From: Ignavibacteria bacterium
GTDB lineage: Bacteria; Bacteroidota; Ignavibacteria; Ignavibacteriales; Ignavibacteriaceae
Direction: 5' to 3'
NCBI GenBank assembly: GCA_030684555.1
Contig: JAUXVN010000013.1
Coordinates: 1-64,000, forward strand
Length of the DNA: 64,000 nt
The notes under the pieces were generated by a model. It made no database searches, was not told where the DNA came from, and was given only the letters and a program-made list of their open reading frames with translations. The translations under genes and the position numbers were made by a program. Below, piece by piece: positions 55,439 through 64,000 of the stretch. The first letter of the stretch is position 1, and the number at the start of each line of letters is the position of its first letter.

Positions 55439-56970
55439 TCAATTGTTGACGGTGGTTTTGAACTGATATCATAAACCACTCTGTTAATGCCTTTTACTTT
55501 GTTTATAATTTTATTTGATACATCAGCTAAGAATTCCGAATCAAATCGAAACCAATCGGCTGTCATTCCATCTGTAGATGTAACTGCTCGAAGTGTCATC
55601 ACATTTTCGTAAGTACGTGAATCTCCCATAACTCCAACTGATTGAACAGGAAGAAGTACAGCAAATGCCTGCCAAATATCATTATAAATTCCGGCATTTT
55701 TTATTTCCTTGATGAAAATATTATCTGCTTCGCGCAATATTGACAATCTCTTTCTTGTTACTTCACCAATTACGCGAACAGCCAATCCCGGTCCAGGGAA
55801 TGGATGACGTTCGATGAATTCAGCCGGAATATTTAAATCTTTTCCGACCTTTCGAACTTCATCTTTAAACAATTCTCTGAACGGTTCAATCAATTTCAAA
55901 TTCATTTTTTCAGGAAGTCCGCCGACATTATGATGTGTTTTAATTGTTGCCGATTTCCCTTTAACTGAAACTGATTCAATCACATCCGGATATAAAGTTC
56001 CCTGCACTAAAAATTCTGCATTCTCTATTTTTAAAGCTTCCGACTCAAATACTTCGATGAAAGTATTCCCAATAATTTTTCGTTTTTGTTCCGGCTCAGA
56101 AACCCCGGCAAGTCTATTTAAAAACAAGTCGACTGCATCAATACATTTAACATTAAGATGAAGACTTTCATTAAACATCTTCATTATTTTTTTGCTTTCA
56201 TGCTTACGCATCAAACCGTTGTCAATATGAATACAAGTGAGCGCATCACCGATAGCTTTTTGAACAAGAACCGCAGCTACAGTTGAGTCTACACCACCGC
56301 TTAAAGCGCAGATAACATTTTTATTCCCTGTTTTTGCTTTTATCTCTTTGACAGTAGTTGAAATAAAATTTGAAGAATTCCATTTTGCCGAACAACCGCA
56401 AATATCATATACAAAATTGTGGATTATCTTCTTCCCTTCTTCAGTGTGGTTTACTTCCGGATGAAATTGGACTCCAAATATTTTCTTCTTCTGATTTTCA
56501 ATAGCACAAAATGAAGTATGATCTGAAGAGGCTGTTACACAAAAATTTTCAGGTATGTTAGTCACAAGATCGCCGTGGCTCATCCAAACATAAGAATACT
56601 CAAGAACATTTTTAAGAAGAAGAGAATTCTCTTCCCGATGTAAACTTGCTTTCCCATATTCGCGATCATCCGCCGGTTCAACTTTTCCGCCTAATTTTGA
56701 ACATATAAGCTGCAGTCCATAACAAATTCCGAGAAGTGGGATATTCAAATCAAATATTTCGGAATCAATTGAAGGGGCACCTTCATCATAAACGCTCAAT
56801 GGTCCGCCTGAAAGGATTATTCCTTTGGGCTTTCGCTTCTTAATTTCTTCAATTGATATTGTATGGGGTGTTATTACTGAAAAGACATTGATTTCTCTTA
56901 CTCTTCGTGCGATGAGCTGTGTATATTGAGAACCAAAATCAATTATAAGTATTTCTTCTGAATGCTGCAT
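55429..56970 (-). CDS. guaA: GMP synthase (glutamine-hydrolysing)
   Basis: 513 residues. A class I glutamine amidotransferase domain (about 5-190: [33 protein letters not shown] with the catalytic Cys, [15 protein letters not shown]) is fused to the PP-loop ATP pyrophosphatase ([15 protein letters not shown]) and the C-terminal dimer domain ending [17 protein letters not shown]. It converts XMP to GMP. A 6-bp hairpin (56996-57011) lies in its 5' region; no purine riboswitch can be seen. Confidence 0.97.
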   Translation of the reverse strand: MQHSEEILIIDFGSQYTQLIARRVREINVFSVITPHTISIEEIKKRKPKGIILSGGPLSVYDEGAPSIDSEIFDLNIPLLGICYGLQLICSKLGGKVEPADDREYGKASLHREENSLLLKNVLEYSYVWMSHGDLVTNIPENFCVTASSDHTSFCAIENQKKKIFGVQFHPEVNHTEEGKKIIHNFVYDICGCSAKWNSSNFISTTVKEIKAKTGNKNVICALSGGVDSTVAAVLVQKAIGDALTCIHIDNGLMRKHESKKIMKMFNESLHLNVKCIDAVDLFLNRLAGVSEPEQKRKIIGNTFIEVFESEALKIENAEFLVQGTLYPDVIESVSVKGKSATIKTHHNVGGLPEKMNLKLIEPFRELFKDEVRKVGKDLNIPAEFIERHPFPGPGLAVRVIGEVTRKRLSILREADNIFIKEIKNAGIYNDIWQAFAVLLPVQSVGVMGDSRTYENVMTLRAVTSTDGMTADWFRFDSEFLADVSNKIINKVKGINRVVYDISSKPPSTIEWE

Positions 56971-57021
56971 GACCTTATTGAATACTTTAATTACAACCGC
57001 TCTTTAGCGGTGCAAAGATTG

Positions 57022-57057
57022 AATAAACGAAGTTAAACTAAATCAACTTCGTTTATT
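57022..57057 (-). terminator. Probable terminator after gcvH
   Basis: A perfect 13-bp stem, AATAAACGAAGTT (57022-57034) and AACTTCGTTTATT (57045-57057), loop of 10. It begins 15 bases after the gcvH stop on the minus strand. No T-run follows, but a second small hairpin (ACCGCT-CTTT-AGCGGT, 56996-57011) lies just beyond, so one of the pair could end or attenuate transcription before guaA. Confidence 0.55.
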
Positions 57058-57071
57058 ATAAATGTATAGAA

Positions 57072-57452
57072 TTATTGACCGATTAAAGTTTTGTAAGATT
57101 CTGAATCTAATAAAGTATCCAATTCAGAAGGATTTGACAATTCAACTTTTACCATCCAGCCTTCTCCATATGGATCGGCATTAATTGTTTCAGGGCTGTC
57201 TGTAAGTTTTGAATTTAACTCAACTACTTTACCTGAAACAGGTGCAAGAAGTTCACTTACAGTTTTAACCGCTTCAATGGTACCAAAATTAGCACCGGCA
57301 GTTAATGAACTTAAATTGGGGTCTATATCTACAAAAACAACATCGCCCAATTCCCCTTGTGCATATTCTGTAATTCCGATTGTGCCAATATTTCCTTCAA
57401 CACGAATCCATTCATGATCGTTAGTATATTTTAAATCTGATGGAATATTCAT
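57072..57452 (-). CDS. gcvH: Glycine cleavage system H protein
   Basis: 126 residues, standard length. It carries the lipoyl arm of the glycine decarboxylase complex; the lipoylated Lys is K63 in GTIEAVKTVSEL. HEWIRVEGNIGTIGITEYAQGELGDVVFVDID and GEGWMVKVELSN are family marks. The P and T proteins are not in the window. GGAG precedes the ATG. It sits with accC/accB upstream, so it could also act as a lipoate carrier. Confidence 0.96.
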   Translation of the reverse strand: MNIPSDLKYTNDHEWIRVEGNIGTIGITEYAQGELGDVVFVDIDPNLSSLTAGANFGTIEAVKTVSELLAPVSGKVVELNSKLTDSPETINADPYGEGWMVKVELSNPSELDTLLDSESYKTLIGQ

Positions 57453-57475
57453 TTTGTTCTCCGCTTCAATTAAAA

Positions 57476-58819
57476 TTAATGTTTATCTTTTAAGAAAGAA
57501 TCAAGGAAAGAAGTATCAAAATTTCCACTTAAAAATCTTTCATCTTCAAGTACTTTAAGATGAAAATCAATAGTGGTTTTGATTCCCTCAACAGTAAATT
57601 CTTCCAATGCTCTTCTTGCTCTATTAACTGCATGCTCTCTATTTTTTCCCCATACAATAAGCTTTGCAATTAATGAATCATAATAAGGGGAAATTACATA
57701 AGATTGATAAATATGAGAATCAATCCGTACACCAAATCCCCCGGGGAAATGAAGTGACTCAATTTTGCCTGGTGAAGGTCTAAAATTATGTTCAGGATCC
57801 TCAGCATTTATTCTAAACTCAATAGAATGTCCGATAGGTTCTTTTGGCAGGGTTTCAACTTCCTTACCCATTGCAACAAGTATTTGTTGACGAATTAAAT
57901 CAACATCATAAATCATTTCAGTTACAGGATGCTCAACTTGAATACGAGTATTCATCTCCATGAAGTAGAAATTTTTATGCTTATCAACTAAAAATTCTAT
58001 TGTCCCAACGCCTTCATAATTAACTGATTTTGCTCCTTTAATTGCCGCTTCCCCCATTTTATTACGGAGTTCGGGATCGATGATTGGTGAGGGAGCTTCT
58101 TCAATTAATTTTTGATGTCTTCTTTGAACCGAACAATCGCGTTCACCATAATGATATACATTACCGAACTGATCACCTAAAATTTGAATTTCGATATGCC
58201 TTGGATTCTCAATAAACTTTTCGATGTAAACATCACCGTTAGCAAAGGCTGCTTCAGCTTCTACTTTAGCGGTCTTGAAAGCATTTTCAAATTCACTTTC
58301 TTCCCAAACAATGCGCATCCCTTTACCACCGCCACCGGCAGATGCTTTAATAATTACGGGATAACCTATATCTCCGGCAATAACTTTTCCATCTTGAAGA
58401 TGAGGAACAATACCGTCACTACCTGGAATTACCGGTACACCGCTTTTTTTCATGGTATCTTTTGCGGCTGATTTATCCCCCATCATAGAAATCATTTCAG
58501 GAGAAGGTCCGATAAACTTGATATTCGATTCAGCACATATTTCCGAGAACGAGGCATTTTCAGCAAGGAAACCATAACCGGGGTGAATTGCATCTGCACC
58601 TGTAATTTGTGCGGCTGAAATGATAGAGGGAATTTTTAAATAACTTTCTTTACTTGATGTTGGTCCGATGCAAACTGCTTCATCGGCAAAAGTGACATGT
58701 AACGAATTTTTATCTGCTTCAGAATAAACTGCAACTGTTTTAAGTCCCAACTCTTTGCAGGTTCTTATAACGCGTAAAGCAATTTCTCCGCGATTAGCAA
58801 TTAATACTTTATTAAACAA
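57476..58819 (-). CDS. accC: Acetyl-CoA carboxylase biotin carboxylase subunit
   Basis: 447 residues. [32 protein letters not shown], the ATP-grasp loop [42 protein letters not shown], and [25 protein letters not shown] are standard. It carboxylates the biotin on AccB with ATP and bicarbonate, the first half-reaction of fatty-acid synthesis. 24 bases after accB; the AccA/AccD transferase subunits are elsewhere. Confidence 0.97.
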   Translation of the reverse strand: MFNKVLIANRGEIALRVIRTCKELGLKTVAVYSEADKNSLHVTFADEAVCIGPTSSKESYLKIPSIISAAQITGADAIHPGYGFLAENASFSEICAESNIKFIGPSPEMISMMGDKSAAKDTMKKSGVPVIPGSDGIVPHLQDGKVIAGDIGYPVIIKASAGGGGKGMRIVWEESEFENAFKTAKVEAEAAFANGDVYIEKFIENPRHIEIQILGDQFGNVYHYGERDCSVQRRHQKLIEEAPSPIIDPELRNKMGEAAIKGAKSVNYEGVGTIEFLVDKHKNFYFMEMNTRIQVEHPVTEMIYDVDLIRQQILVAMGKEVETLPKEPIGHSIEFRINAEDPEHNFRPSPGKIESLHFPGGFGVRIDSHIYQSYVISPYYDSLIAKLIVWGKNREHAVNRARRALEEFTVEGIKTTIDFHLKVLEDERFLSGNFDTSFLDSFLKDKH

Positions 58820-58843
58820 ATTTTTTCCAATTCTATTTTTTGA

Positions 58844-59311
58844 TTAACCAAGCTGAATTAAAAAGAGGGGTTGATTATATTCAACCGGTTTACCGTTTTC
58901 AACTAAAATTTTTACAACTTTACCGGATACATCTGATTCAATCTCATTCATCAATTTCATGGCTTCAACAATACAGAGTATTGAACCGGCTGAAACATTT
59001 TCTCCCACTTTAACATAAGCATCAGCATCAGGAGCAGGGGCACGATAAAAAGTTCCGACCATCGGGGAGAGAACCTCGTGAACATCAACTTTTGCTTCCT
59101 CTTTTGATGATTGCTTAGTTTCAACTTCTACTGAGTTTTGTTGAGATGCCTGTGTAGATTGCAGCATCGGTATTTGCGGTTGATATGCAACTTGCTGGGT
59201 TTTAACCTTTTTAGAAATTCTAATATAATTATTGTCTTCTTCAAGTTCTAATTCTGTAACTTCACTACTTTCAACTAACTTTACTAAACGTTTGATCAGA
59301 TTAAAATCCAT
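58844..59311 (-). CDS. accB: Acetyl-CoA carboxylase biotin carboxyl carrier protein
   Basis: 155 residues from the ATG at 59311, preceded by AGAGGAA; the frame extends to 59380 without a better site. N-terminal [29 protein letters not shown] is followed by a Gln/Ser-rich linker and the biotinyl domain, with [10 protein letters not shown] carrying the biotin lysine. First gene of the accB-accC-gcvH run. Confidence 0.94.
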   Translation of the reverse strand: MDFNLIKRLVKLVESSEVTELELEEDNNYIRISKKVKTQQVAYQPQIPMLQSTQASQQNSVEVETKQSSKEEAKVDVHEVLSPMVGTFYRAPAPDADAYVKVGENVSAGSILCIVEAMKLMNEIESDVSGKVVKILVENGKPVEYNQPLFLIQLG

Positions 59312-59541
59312 TTGTATTCCTCTTTTATATTTTCCGAATTCTTTTGATTTGCCTCTTTTAGATTGAAAAGAATATACCAAACCATTCTGATTCTATTTAA
59401 ATTAGGCTAAATTTTATTTTTTGAGTGAAAGAATAAATGTCTCCAAAAAACGTTCAAAAATAGGGATAAAGTGGTACTAAGTCAAGGAGAGTAAATTTTG
59501 GTTGAAAGGTTGATTTTGAAGAGGAATAATTGGCATTTTTA

Positions 59542-59592
59542 CCTCACCCCTTGCCCCTCTCCTAAAAAAAATAGAAGAGGGGTATGGGCAAA
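59542..59592. repeat. Imperfect inverted repeat, dispersed-repeat-like
   Basis: CCTCACCCCTTGCCCCTCTCC followed by an A-run and AGAGGGG...GGGCAA; CCCCTCT (59554-59560) pairs with AGAGGGG (59576-59582). It is much more GC-rich than its surroundings and resembles a motif often dispersed between genes in related genomes (from memory). It follows the stop of the FG-GAP gene and might help end its transcript. Confidence 0.5.
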
Positions 59593-59598
59593 GTTAAA

Positions 59599-61410
59599 CT
59601 ATTTCATTAAGGACATTTTAATTGTTTTTGTAAAATTACCAAAACGAATTTCTGCGATGTAAGTACCGCTCGCTACTTTTACACCGTAATTGTTTGTACC
59701 ATTCCAGTTAATTTCGAAAGCACCTTTGTTAAAATCTTCGTTATTGATTAAAGTGTTTACTTCTTTTCCTAAAACGTCATAAATTTTTAATGAAATTTTA
59801 TTATTAAGAGGTAATGTAAATCTGATAACAGTTTCCGGATTAAATGGATTAGGATAATTTTGTTCTAAAACATAGTCACTAGGAGTAATAAGTGTTAATT
59901 CTCTTACTTCAATTCCGCTTCCGGTTGTTCTTTCCAACACTCTAATAGAAAATCTTTTTGGATTTTGAACCATTGTTTTAGTTGTATCATATTGCTGAGT
60001 TCCACTATTAAACACTAAGTTTCTGATGGTAATACTATCAGCAAGAGCCTGGTAAGGAAGAATAATATCTTCTTTTCCGTCGTTATCAAAATCTGTGTAT
60101 CGTCCATGAAATTTTGAGACGAACGCTGTTTGTCTACCGTAAGTTGTATCAATTGTTCCTAAAGAATCTTTAGTAGTTATTGACAAATAAACAGTTGAAT
60201 CTCCTTTATAAAGAACACTTGTAATCCAGTTTGAAGGATTGGTTTTATCCCCACCTTGGAATTCAGCACTAAGAATATTATACGGATAACTTGATGAGAA
60301 GTAAAGGTTTGGTTTTCCATTACCATCAATATCGCCATAACCATATCCGAAAAGTGCGGTTTTCATTATGTCTGAAAAATCTATCATGAAAATATTTGTT
60401 GAATCAATTCGATCTGTAGTTTGTCCTGGAGCATAATGAATTCCAACCGCTTTACCAGCATTTGTACTTCCTGTTGCTGGATATATCGGTAAATAAACTT
60501 CATCTCGACCGTCACCATCAACGTCAAATGACATACCACCGAAAAGAGCTACATCATCAAAAGCACCGCCTGCAAAGTAGTTAGCTTTTCCGGTATTGGT
60601 ATCAGCTAAAACATAAGTGTCAGGTCCTGTTACTCTCATTGGTGATACGTTTAATAAATTCCAGTTGTGAATCAATATTTCAGGATTACCAGTCCCATCA
60701 AAATCTGCGGCAATCATTGCATAAGGTGATCCAGCTGCAATTCCATAAGCGGCTAATTGAGTTCTTACACCGGCATATTCAACATTAAAACCTGAAAAAC
60801 CTGGATTATCAGTTGCCCAGTCTCCGGTTGCGCTCACTACGTAATATTTGTCATTATCATTCGGAGCAGAATTATAAGCAACACTTAATTCTTTAACACC
60901 ATCACCGTCAAAATCTCCAATTTCCATATATTCACAATTACCGCTAATCCCAGAGAAATAATTGATATCTATTGTTTGTGAGGGTTGAGTCCCGAAATTG
61001 AAACTGCCTGCAACACCATCCCATTCATAGATAAAAATACCATTGTTATTACTCTGGTAGATAACTTCAATTAATCCGTCATTATCCAAATCTCCAAACA
61101 TAACATAACGAGGTGTTGATGCACCACCGTTTGGAGGAGTAGGACTAGACCAAACTAACTGAAGTGAATCATTTCCGGCACTTGCAAATACATGTACAAC
61201 CCCTTGTGAGCTATAATTTGTAAAAGCCATTAATGAAGTTCCATTATTGAAAGGATTTGCTACATAGCCCATACCTCTGATGGATTTCAAACCTGAAAGA
61301 ACGGGATCTTCAACCGGGTAATTGTACCCCGTAACGACCGTTGGGGATTGCCCAAATGTTATTGTTCCACCTAATAAAATTAGAAAAAGAACTGTTAATA
61401 ATTTGTTCAT
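59599..61410 (-). CDS. Secreted FG-GAP/VCBS-repeat protein with type IX sorting domain
   Basis: 603 residues. Signal peptide, then a beta-propeller-like body with six D-x-D-x-D-G loops typical of FG-GAP/VCBS blades: DLDNDGLIE, DFDGDGVKE, DFDGTGNPE, DVDGDGRDE, DIDGNGKPN and DFDNDGKED. Calcium is expected in these loops. The last 80 residues form the T9SS sorting domain: NYPNPFNPETVIRF...ISLKIYDVLGKEVNTLI...EIRFGNFTKTIKMSLMK. It should be exported through the outer membrane and may bind surfaces or polymers. GGAG precedes the ATG. Confidence 0.85.
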   Translation of the reverse strand: MNKLLTVLFLILLGGTITFGQSPTVVTGYNYPVEDPVLSGLKSIRGMGYVANPFNNGTSLMAFTNYSSQGVVHVFASAGNDSLQLVWSSPTPPNGGASTPRYVMFGDLDNDGLIEVIYQSNNNGIFIYEWDGVAGSFNFGTQPSQTIDINYFSGISGNCEYMEIGDFDGDGVKELSVAYNSAPNDNDKYYVVSATGDWATDNPGFSGFNVEYAGVRTQLAAYGIAAGSPYAMIAADFDGTGNPEILIHNWNLLNVSPMRVTGPDTYVLADTNTGKANYFAGGAFDDVALFGGMSFDVDGDGRDEVYLPIYPATGSTNAGKAVGIHYAPGQTTDRIDSTNIFMIDFSDIMKTALFGYGYGDIDGNGKPNLYFSSSYPYNILSAEFQGGDKTNPSNWITSVLYKGDSTVYLSITTKDSLGTIDTTYGRQTAFVSKFHGRYTDFDNDGKEDIILPYQALADSITIRNLVFNSGTQQYDTTKTMVQNPKRFSIRVLERTTGSGIEVRELTLITPSDYVLEQNYPNPFNPETVIRFTLPLNNKISLKIYDVLGKEVNTLINNEDFNKGAFEINWNGTNNYGVKVASGTYIAEIRFGNFTKTIKMSLMK

Positions 61411-61448
61411 TACTTCTCCTTTGTTTGTTGTTAAAAATAGAAATTACT

Positions 61449-62135
61449 CTATTCTACTTGTGATAAATATCTATCAATCTCACGTATATATGCTGATTTA
61501 GCATAATCTTTTTTTACTCTTACGAAAATCTCTTTAGCTTCAGCTTTATTTTTTAAGTGTAGAAAATTTATTCCTGCAAACATTAAATACTTAGGATTTA
61601 AAACATTTTCTTCAGAAACTTTTGAAGCATTAATATATAATTCTGCGGCTTCTTTATATTCATTTTTAACTTCTTTACATGCTGCGAGTCCTGCAAGTGA
61701 GGTTGCTTTGAATAAATCATTTCCGCCACTATAACTGCCATAATATTTTTCAGCTTCATCAAATTTGGCAAGGGCATAATAAGCATTTGCAAGATAGATT
61801 TTTGCAGCTTCGCCGTTTTCAGTGCCGCTGTACATTTCTGCGATCTTCTTTAAACCGATTATTTTGGTACCAGCTCTACCGTTAATTGCTTCCTGGTAAG
61901 AACCAGCATCGTAAATTGGCATAACGCGTGCTAATTCTAAATTGGCAACTTCGTTATCGATATTTTTATTGTTCGTATATAAAACAACAGCCAGAATTAT
62001 AACTGCTAAAGCACCAACACCTATCAGTATATTTCTCTTATGTTCATCAAAAACAGCAATCGCTTGATAATAAAATGTTACCAATCGATCTTCTTTCATT
62101 TCTTTTCTCGAAAATTTTTTCTTCTGTCCTAACAT
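61449..62135 (-). CDS. Membrane-anchored TPR protein (YfgM-like design)
   Basis: 228 residues. A basic cytoplasmic N-terminus (KKKFSRKEMKEDRLVTFYYQ), one membrane helix (about 36-53: NILIGVGALAVIILAVVLY) and about five tetratricopeptide-like repeats (AAKIYLANAYYALAKFDEAEKYY, ATSLAGLAACKEVKNEYKEAAELYINA, YLMFAGINFLHLKNKAEAKEIFVRV). The layout is that of YfgM, a periplasmic chaperone linked to BamB and the Sec translocon, but sequence identity cannot be judged. It lies 38 bases upstream of the FG-GAP gene. Confidence 0.75.
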   Translation of the reverse strand: MLGQKKKFSRKEMKEDRLVTFYYQAIAVFDEHKRNILIGVGALAVIILAVVLYTNNKNIDNEVANLELARVMPIYDAGSYQEAINGRAGTKIIGLKKIAEMYSGTENGEAAKIYLANAYYALAKFDEAEKYYGSYSGGNDLFKATSLAGLAACKEVKNEYKEAAELYINASKVSEENVLNPKYLMFAGINFLHLKNKAEAKEIFVRVKKDYAKSAYIREIDRYLSQVE

Positions 62136-62177
62136 TTAGTTCACTACTCCGGTTTATTTAAGTTTAATAAATTAATT

Positions 62178-63236
62178 TTAATTCTTTTTTGATTCAATTC
62201 TAATATGATTTGAGAAAATCCAGGCTTTATCACCAATATATACTTCCACCCTGTAAACACCCGGTTCATCAACTTCAAAAATTGATTGATGATTTTCCAT
62301 CACACTGACACAAACACCATTTTTAATAATTTTTATCGTTCCTTTATGTCCGGGAAGATAAACTTTTAGTTTTAAACCTTTTTCAAATGGAGCGGTCTCC
62401 CCCATTTGATAATTATGTCTTCCTTTAGAAGCAATAAAACGAAAACCGGTTGCATCACCATGATAATAATTTGAGACGAAACAATTTCCATCTCTTAAGG
62501 AATTTAGAATAATTTCCTTGGTTGTAGTTATGCTTTCCGGATTTTGTTCATTTACAAAATTTCTATCTGTTAAAATATGAGTTCTTATTGATTTGAACAA
62601 TACTTTATAGGGAAAAACTTCAACTTCTACAAATCCGAGAACATTAACTTTGTGTGCGTGCGCATCAATTCCGCCGATGCCAATTACTTTTCTTTTAAGA
62701 CTTAATTTATCCCACAGTTCAAGTGTCTCGATAGGAGGAGCAATTATTGTTTTTAAAGGATGAAGAAAGGATTGATATTTATTTTGTTCGGTTAAATTTT
62801 CCATCCACTCTGACATGTGATTCCAAATTTCAATTCCTGTAAAATCTTCAGTATCCCATTCTGTCCATGGATACGGAGGATGCTCTTTCATTGAATTTCT
62901 TTTTTCATGGGGATGTGCCAGGAAACCTATTCCACCGGCTTTTTTCACTCTTTTAACATAATCTTTTGCCGGGAGGCGAGTTGAAAAAGTTTCATTAATT
63001 CCCAAAGCGATGTAATGATTTTTATTTTCTTTATCATTTATTTCGCAGCCGACAAGCATGAATGTTTTACCATAAAAACCTTCGAATCCTTCTTGAAGGG
63101 CGCGCAGAGTATTATGATCTGTCAGGACAATAAAATCGAGTCCAACCTCATTTGCAATTTCAGCAATTTCACCTGCATCGCCTGAGCCATCAGAAAAATT
63201 AGAGTGCATGTGAATTGCACCTACATATTCATTCAT
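62178..63236 (-). CDS. PHP-domain metal-dependent phosphoesterase with C-terminal beta domain
   Basis: 352 residues. A PHP domain (about 1-235) with H9-x-H11 (AIHMHSNFSDGSGD), LTDHNTLRA, GFLAHPHEKRNSM and GGIDAHAHKVN supplies the metal-binding histidines and aspartates. The C-terminal ~100 residues (GDATGFRFIASKGRHNYQ...LKLKVYLPGHKGTIKIIKNGVCV...DEPGVYRVEVYIGDKAWIFSNHIRIE) are all beta and Ig-like. PHP enzymes hydrolyse phosphoesters or amides; the substrate here is unknown. No signal peptide. TATCTTTG (63267-63260, minus) fits the -7 element of a promoter. Confidence 0.8.
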   Translation of the reverse strand: MNEYVGAIHMHSNFSDGSGDAGEIAEIANEVGLDFIVLTDHNTLRALQEGFEGFYGKTFMLVGCEINDKENKNHYIALGINETFSTRLPAKDYVKRVKKAGGIGFLAHPHEKRNSMKEHPPYPWTEWDTEDFTGIEIWNHMSEWMENLTEQNKYQSFLHPLKTIIAPPIETLELWDKLSLKRKVIGIGGIDAHAHKVNVLGFVEVEVFPYKVLFKSIRTHILTDRNFVNEQNPESITTTKEIILNSLRDGNCFVSNYYHGDATGFRFIASKGRHNYQMGETAPFEKGLKLKVYLPGHKGTIKIIKNGVCVSVMENHQSIFEVDEPGVYRVEVYIGDKAWIFSNHIRIESKKN

Positions 63237-63296
63237 TCGCTTTAGTAAATTTATTTATACAAAGATAGGAATAATGAAGATGGAATAAAAATAACA

Positions 63297-63329
63297 TAAA
63301 AAAGCCTGCCGGGCAATGGCAGGCTTTTT
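63297..63329 (-). terminator. Terminator of the barrel gene (bidirectional-looking)
   Basis: AAAGCCTGCC (63301-63310) pairs with GGCAGGCTTT (63318-63327), 7-base loop, with an A-run before and a T-run after, so it can act in either direction. It ends the gene at 63353 on the minus strand. Confidence 0.85.
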
Positions 63330-63352
63330 ATTACAAAATAAAATTTAATTTA

Positions 63353-64000
63353 TTACCAGTAGAAAGCTAAAGTAAATAATCCCTGGCTTCCTGTACCAAT
63401 AGATGTTGAACTTCCCATTTTTGTAGTTGAAGTTATACCACCGGAGGTAATTGAATAGTCAGCACGTGATAAGCTGTTAAAACCGAGACGGTATTCTGCA
63501 GCAAGACTTACGTTATCATAAATATAATATTCAACACCTAATAAAGCATAAAGACTCAAATTTGTTCCGGCGTTGAAAGCAGGATCATCTTTGATAACTG
63601 TTTGAGAGCCGCCGTTGGCATAAGGACTTTTTTCTTCACTCGTAATAGACCGGAATCCAAATCCACCGCCAAAATAAGGGCTTAATTTACCAACTACCAT
63701 ATGATACTCAAATGCAGCACCAACACCAATTGTTGTTACTGATGATTCACCGTCATTACCGGCAGCTGCACCGGTCCATGGAGTAACACTTGATACCATT
63801 GCAAACTGTACAACACCGCGGACAGCCATTCTGTTGTTCAAATAATATTTAGCTCCAACACCACCATCGAATGCATTGGCTCTAAGTACACTTAAACCAT
63901 CAAATTGAAATAATATGGCTTTATTATCATCACTATTCTGTGCAAAGATATTTAAGTTTGCACTCATCACTAAAAGCAGGGCTGCTACTAATAGCTTTTT
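63353..64000 (-). CDS. Outer membrane beta-barrel protein, 5' end cut by the window
   Basis: About 215 residues in the window; the frame stays open to 64000 and reads KKLLVAALLLVMSANLNIFAQ, a signal peptide whose start lies outside, so the GTG at 63970 is not the start. The mature part alternates polar and aromatic/hydrophobic residues in strands (GGVGAKYYLNNRMAVRGVVQFAMV, GVGAAFEYHMVVGKLSPYFGGGFGF, LYALLGVEYYIYDNVSLAAEYRLGF) and ends FTLAFYW with a C-terminal aromatic. This is an OmpA/OmpW-like 8-strand barrel pattern. Confidence 0.8.
   Translation of the reverse strand, partial: KKLLVAALLLVMSANLNIFAQNSDDNKAILFQFDGLSVLRANAFDGGVGAKYYLNNRMAVRGVVQFAMVSSVTPWTGAAAGNDGESSVTTIGVGAAFEYHMVVGKLSPYFGGGFGFRSITSEEKSPYANGGSQTVIKDDPAFNAGTNLSLYALLGVEYYIYDNVSLAAEYRLGFNSLSRADYSITSGGITSTTKMGSSTSIGTGSQGLFTLAFYW

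Noticed and set aside
57453-57475. Possible glycine riboswitch before gcvH
   Set aside because: The gap to accC is 23 bases, far too short.
1-64000. tRNA, rRNA, CRISPR array or intact insertion sequence
   Set aside because: I looked for the TTCGAAT-type T-loop, direct repeats with regular spacing and intact transposase frames on both strands and found none.

Overview
The window is AT-rich and almost fully coding. About 56 protein genes sit in long, tightly packed runs, with no rRNA, tRNA or CRISPR seen. It looks like a chromosome segment of a Bacteroidota/Chlorobi-group bacterium, most likely class Ignavibacteria. The signs are: three secreted proteins ending in the N-Y-P-N-P-F-N-P type IX sorting domain; a type IX secretion plug-like protein (DUF5103); LptD and other LPS export genes; many lipoproteins; and at least three promoters of the Bacteroidota form TTG-N20-TAnnTTTG. 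The class assignment is inference; the sorting domains and gene content are seen.

Layout. 1-624: an eroded transposase fragment and a terminator. 657-4545: a W/Y-rich DUF6600 cell-surface protein, two lipoproteins (one RlpA-like) and a peptidase-family hydrolase. 4571-9789: transketolase, arginine decarboxylase and a DUF6544 membrane protein. 9869-10856: a self-contained cassette with promoter, perfect operator palindrome, ArsR/DUF2087 regulator and a GIY-YIG-like protein. 10857-16118: cobalamin adenosyltransferase, a secreted GH18 enzyme, a NYN-domain protein and LptD. 16157-20945: sugar kinase, LEA-like lipoprotein, oxidoreductase, T9SS plug-like protein and two unknowns. 20962-23827: the three-gene proton-translocating transhydrogenase. 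24108-28726: polyphosphate kinase, Mrp and NifU-type Fe-S proteins, and an AI-2E-type permease. 28729-33817: MoxR ATPase and three periplasmic foldase-like proteins. 34058-37199: an EamA transporter, a cluster of three perfect hairpins, and EttA. 37244-41235: a lipoprotein coupled to a large secreted BNR/T9SS protein, followed by 590 bp with a second transposase fossil.

41827-48496: a cell-envelope run, lptB-lptA-lptC-kdsD-kdsA, then ruvB and a membrane acyltransferase. 48542-52745: RidA, MazG, PhoH, a LysM protein with a small coiled-coil lipoprotein, and RadC. 52766-59311: a TPR/ligand-binding fusion, a TPR protein, guaA, gcvH, accC and accB. 59599-64000: a secreted FG-GAP protein with a T9SS signal, a TPR membrane protein, a PHP-domain protein, and an outer-membrane barrel cut by the window edge.

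Most of the window is housekeeping and envelope biogenesis. LptD, LptB/A/C, KdsD and KdsA serve LPS synthesis and transport; the foldase trio probably serves outer-membrane protein folding; the plug protein and three CTD proteins belong to type IX secretion. No obvious new defence system or biosynthetic island is visible. The least ordinary items are the ArsR/DUF2087 + GIY-YIG-like cassette with its operator, the triple-hairpin repeat, the 77-residue gene between an FG-GAP-like protein and the T9SS plug, the LpoA-like TPR/binding-protein fusion, and Mrp lacking its Fe-S cysteine pair.
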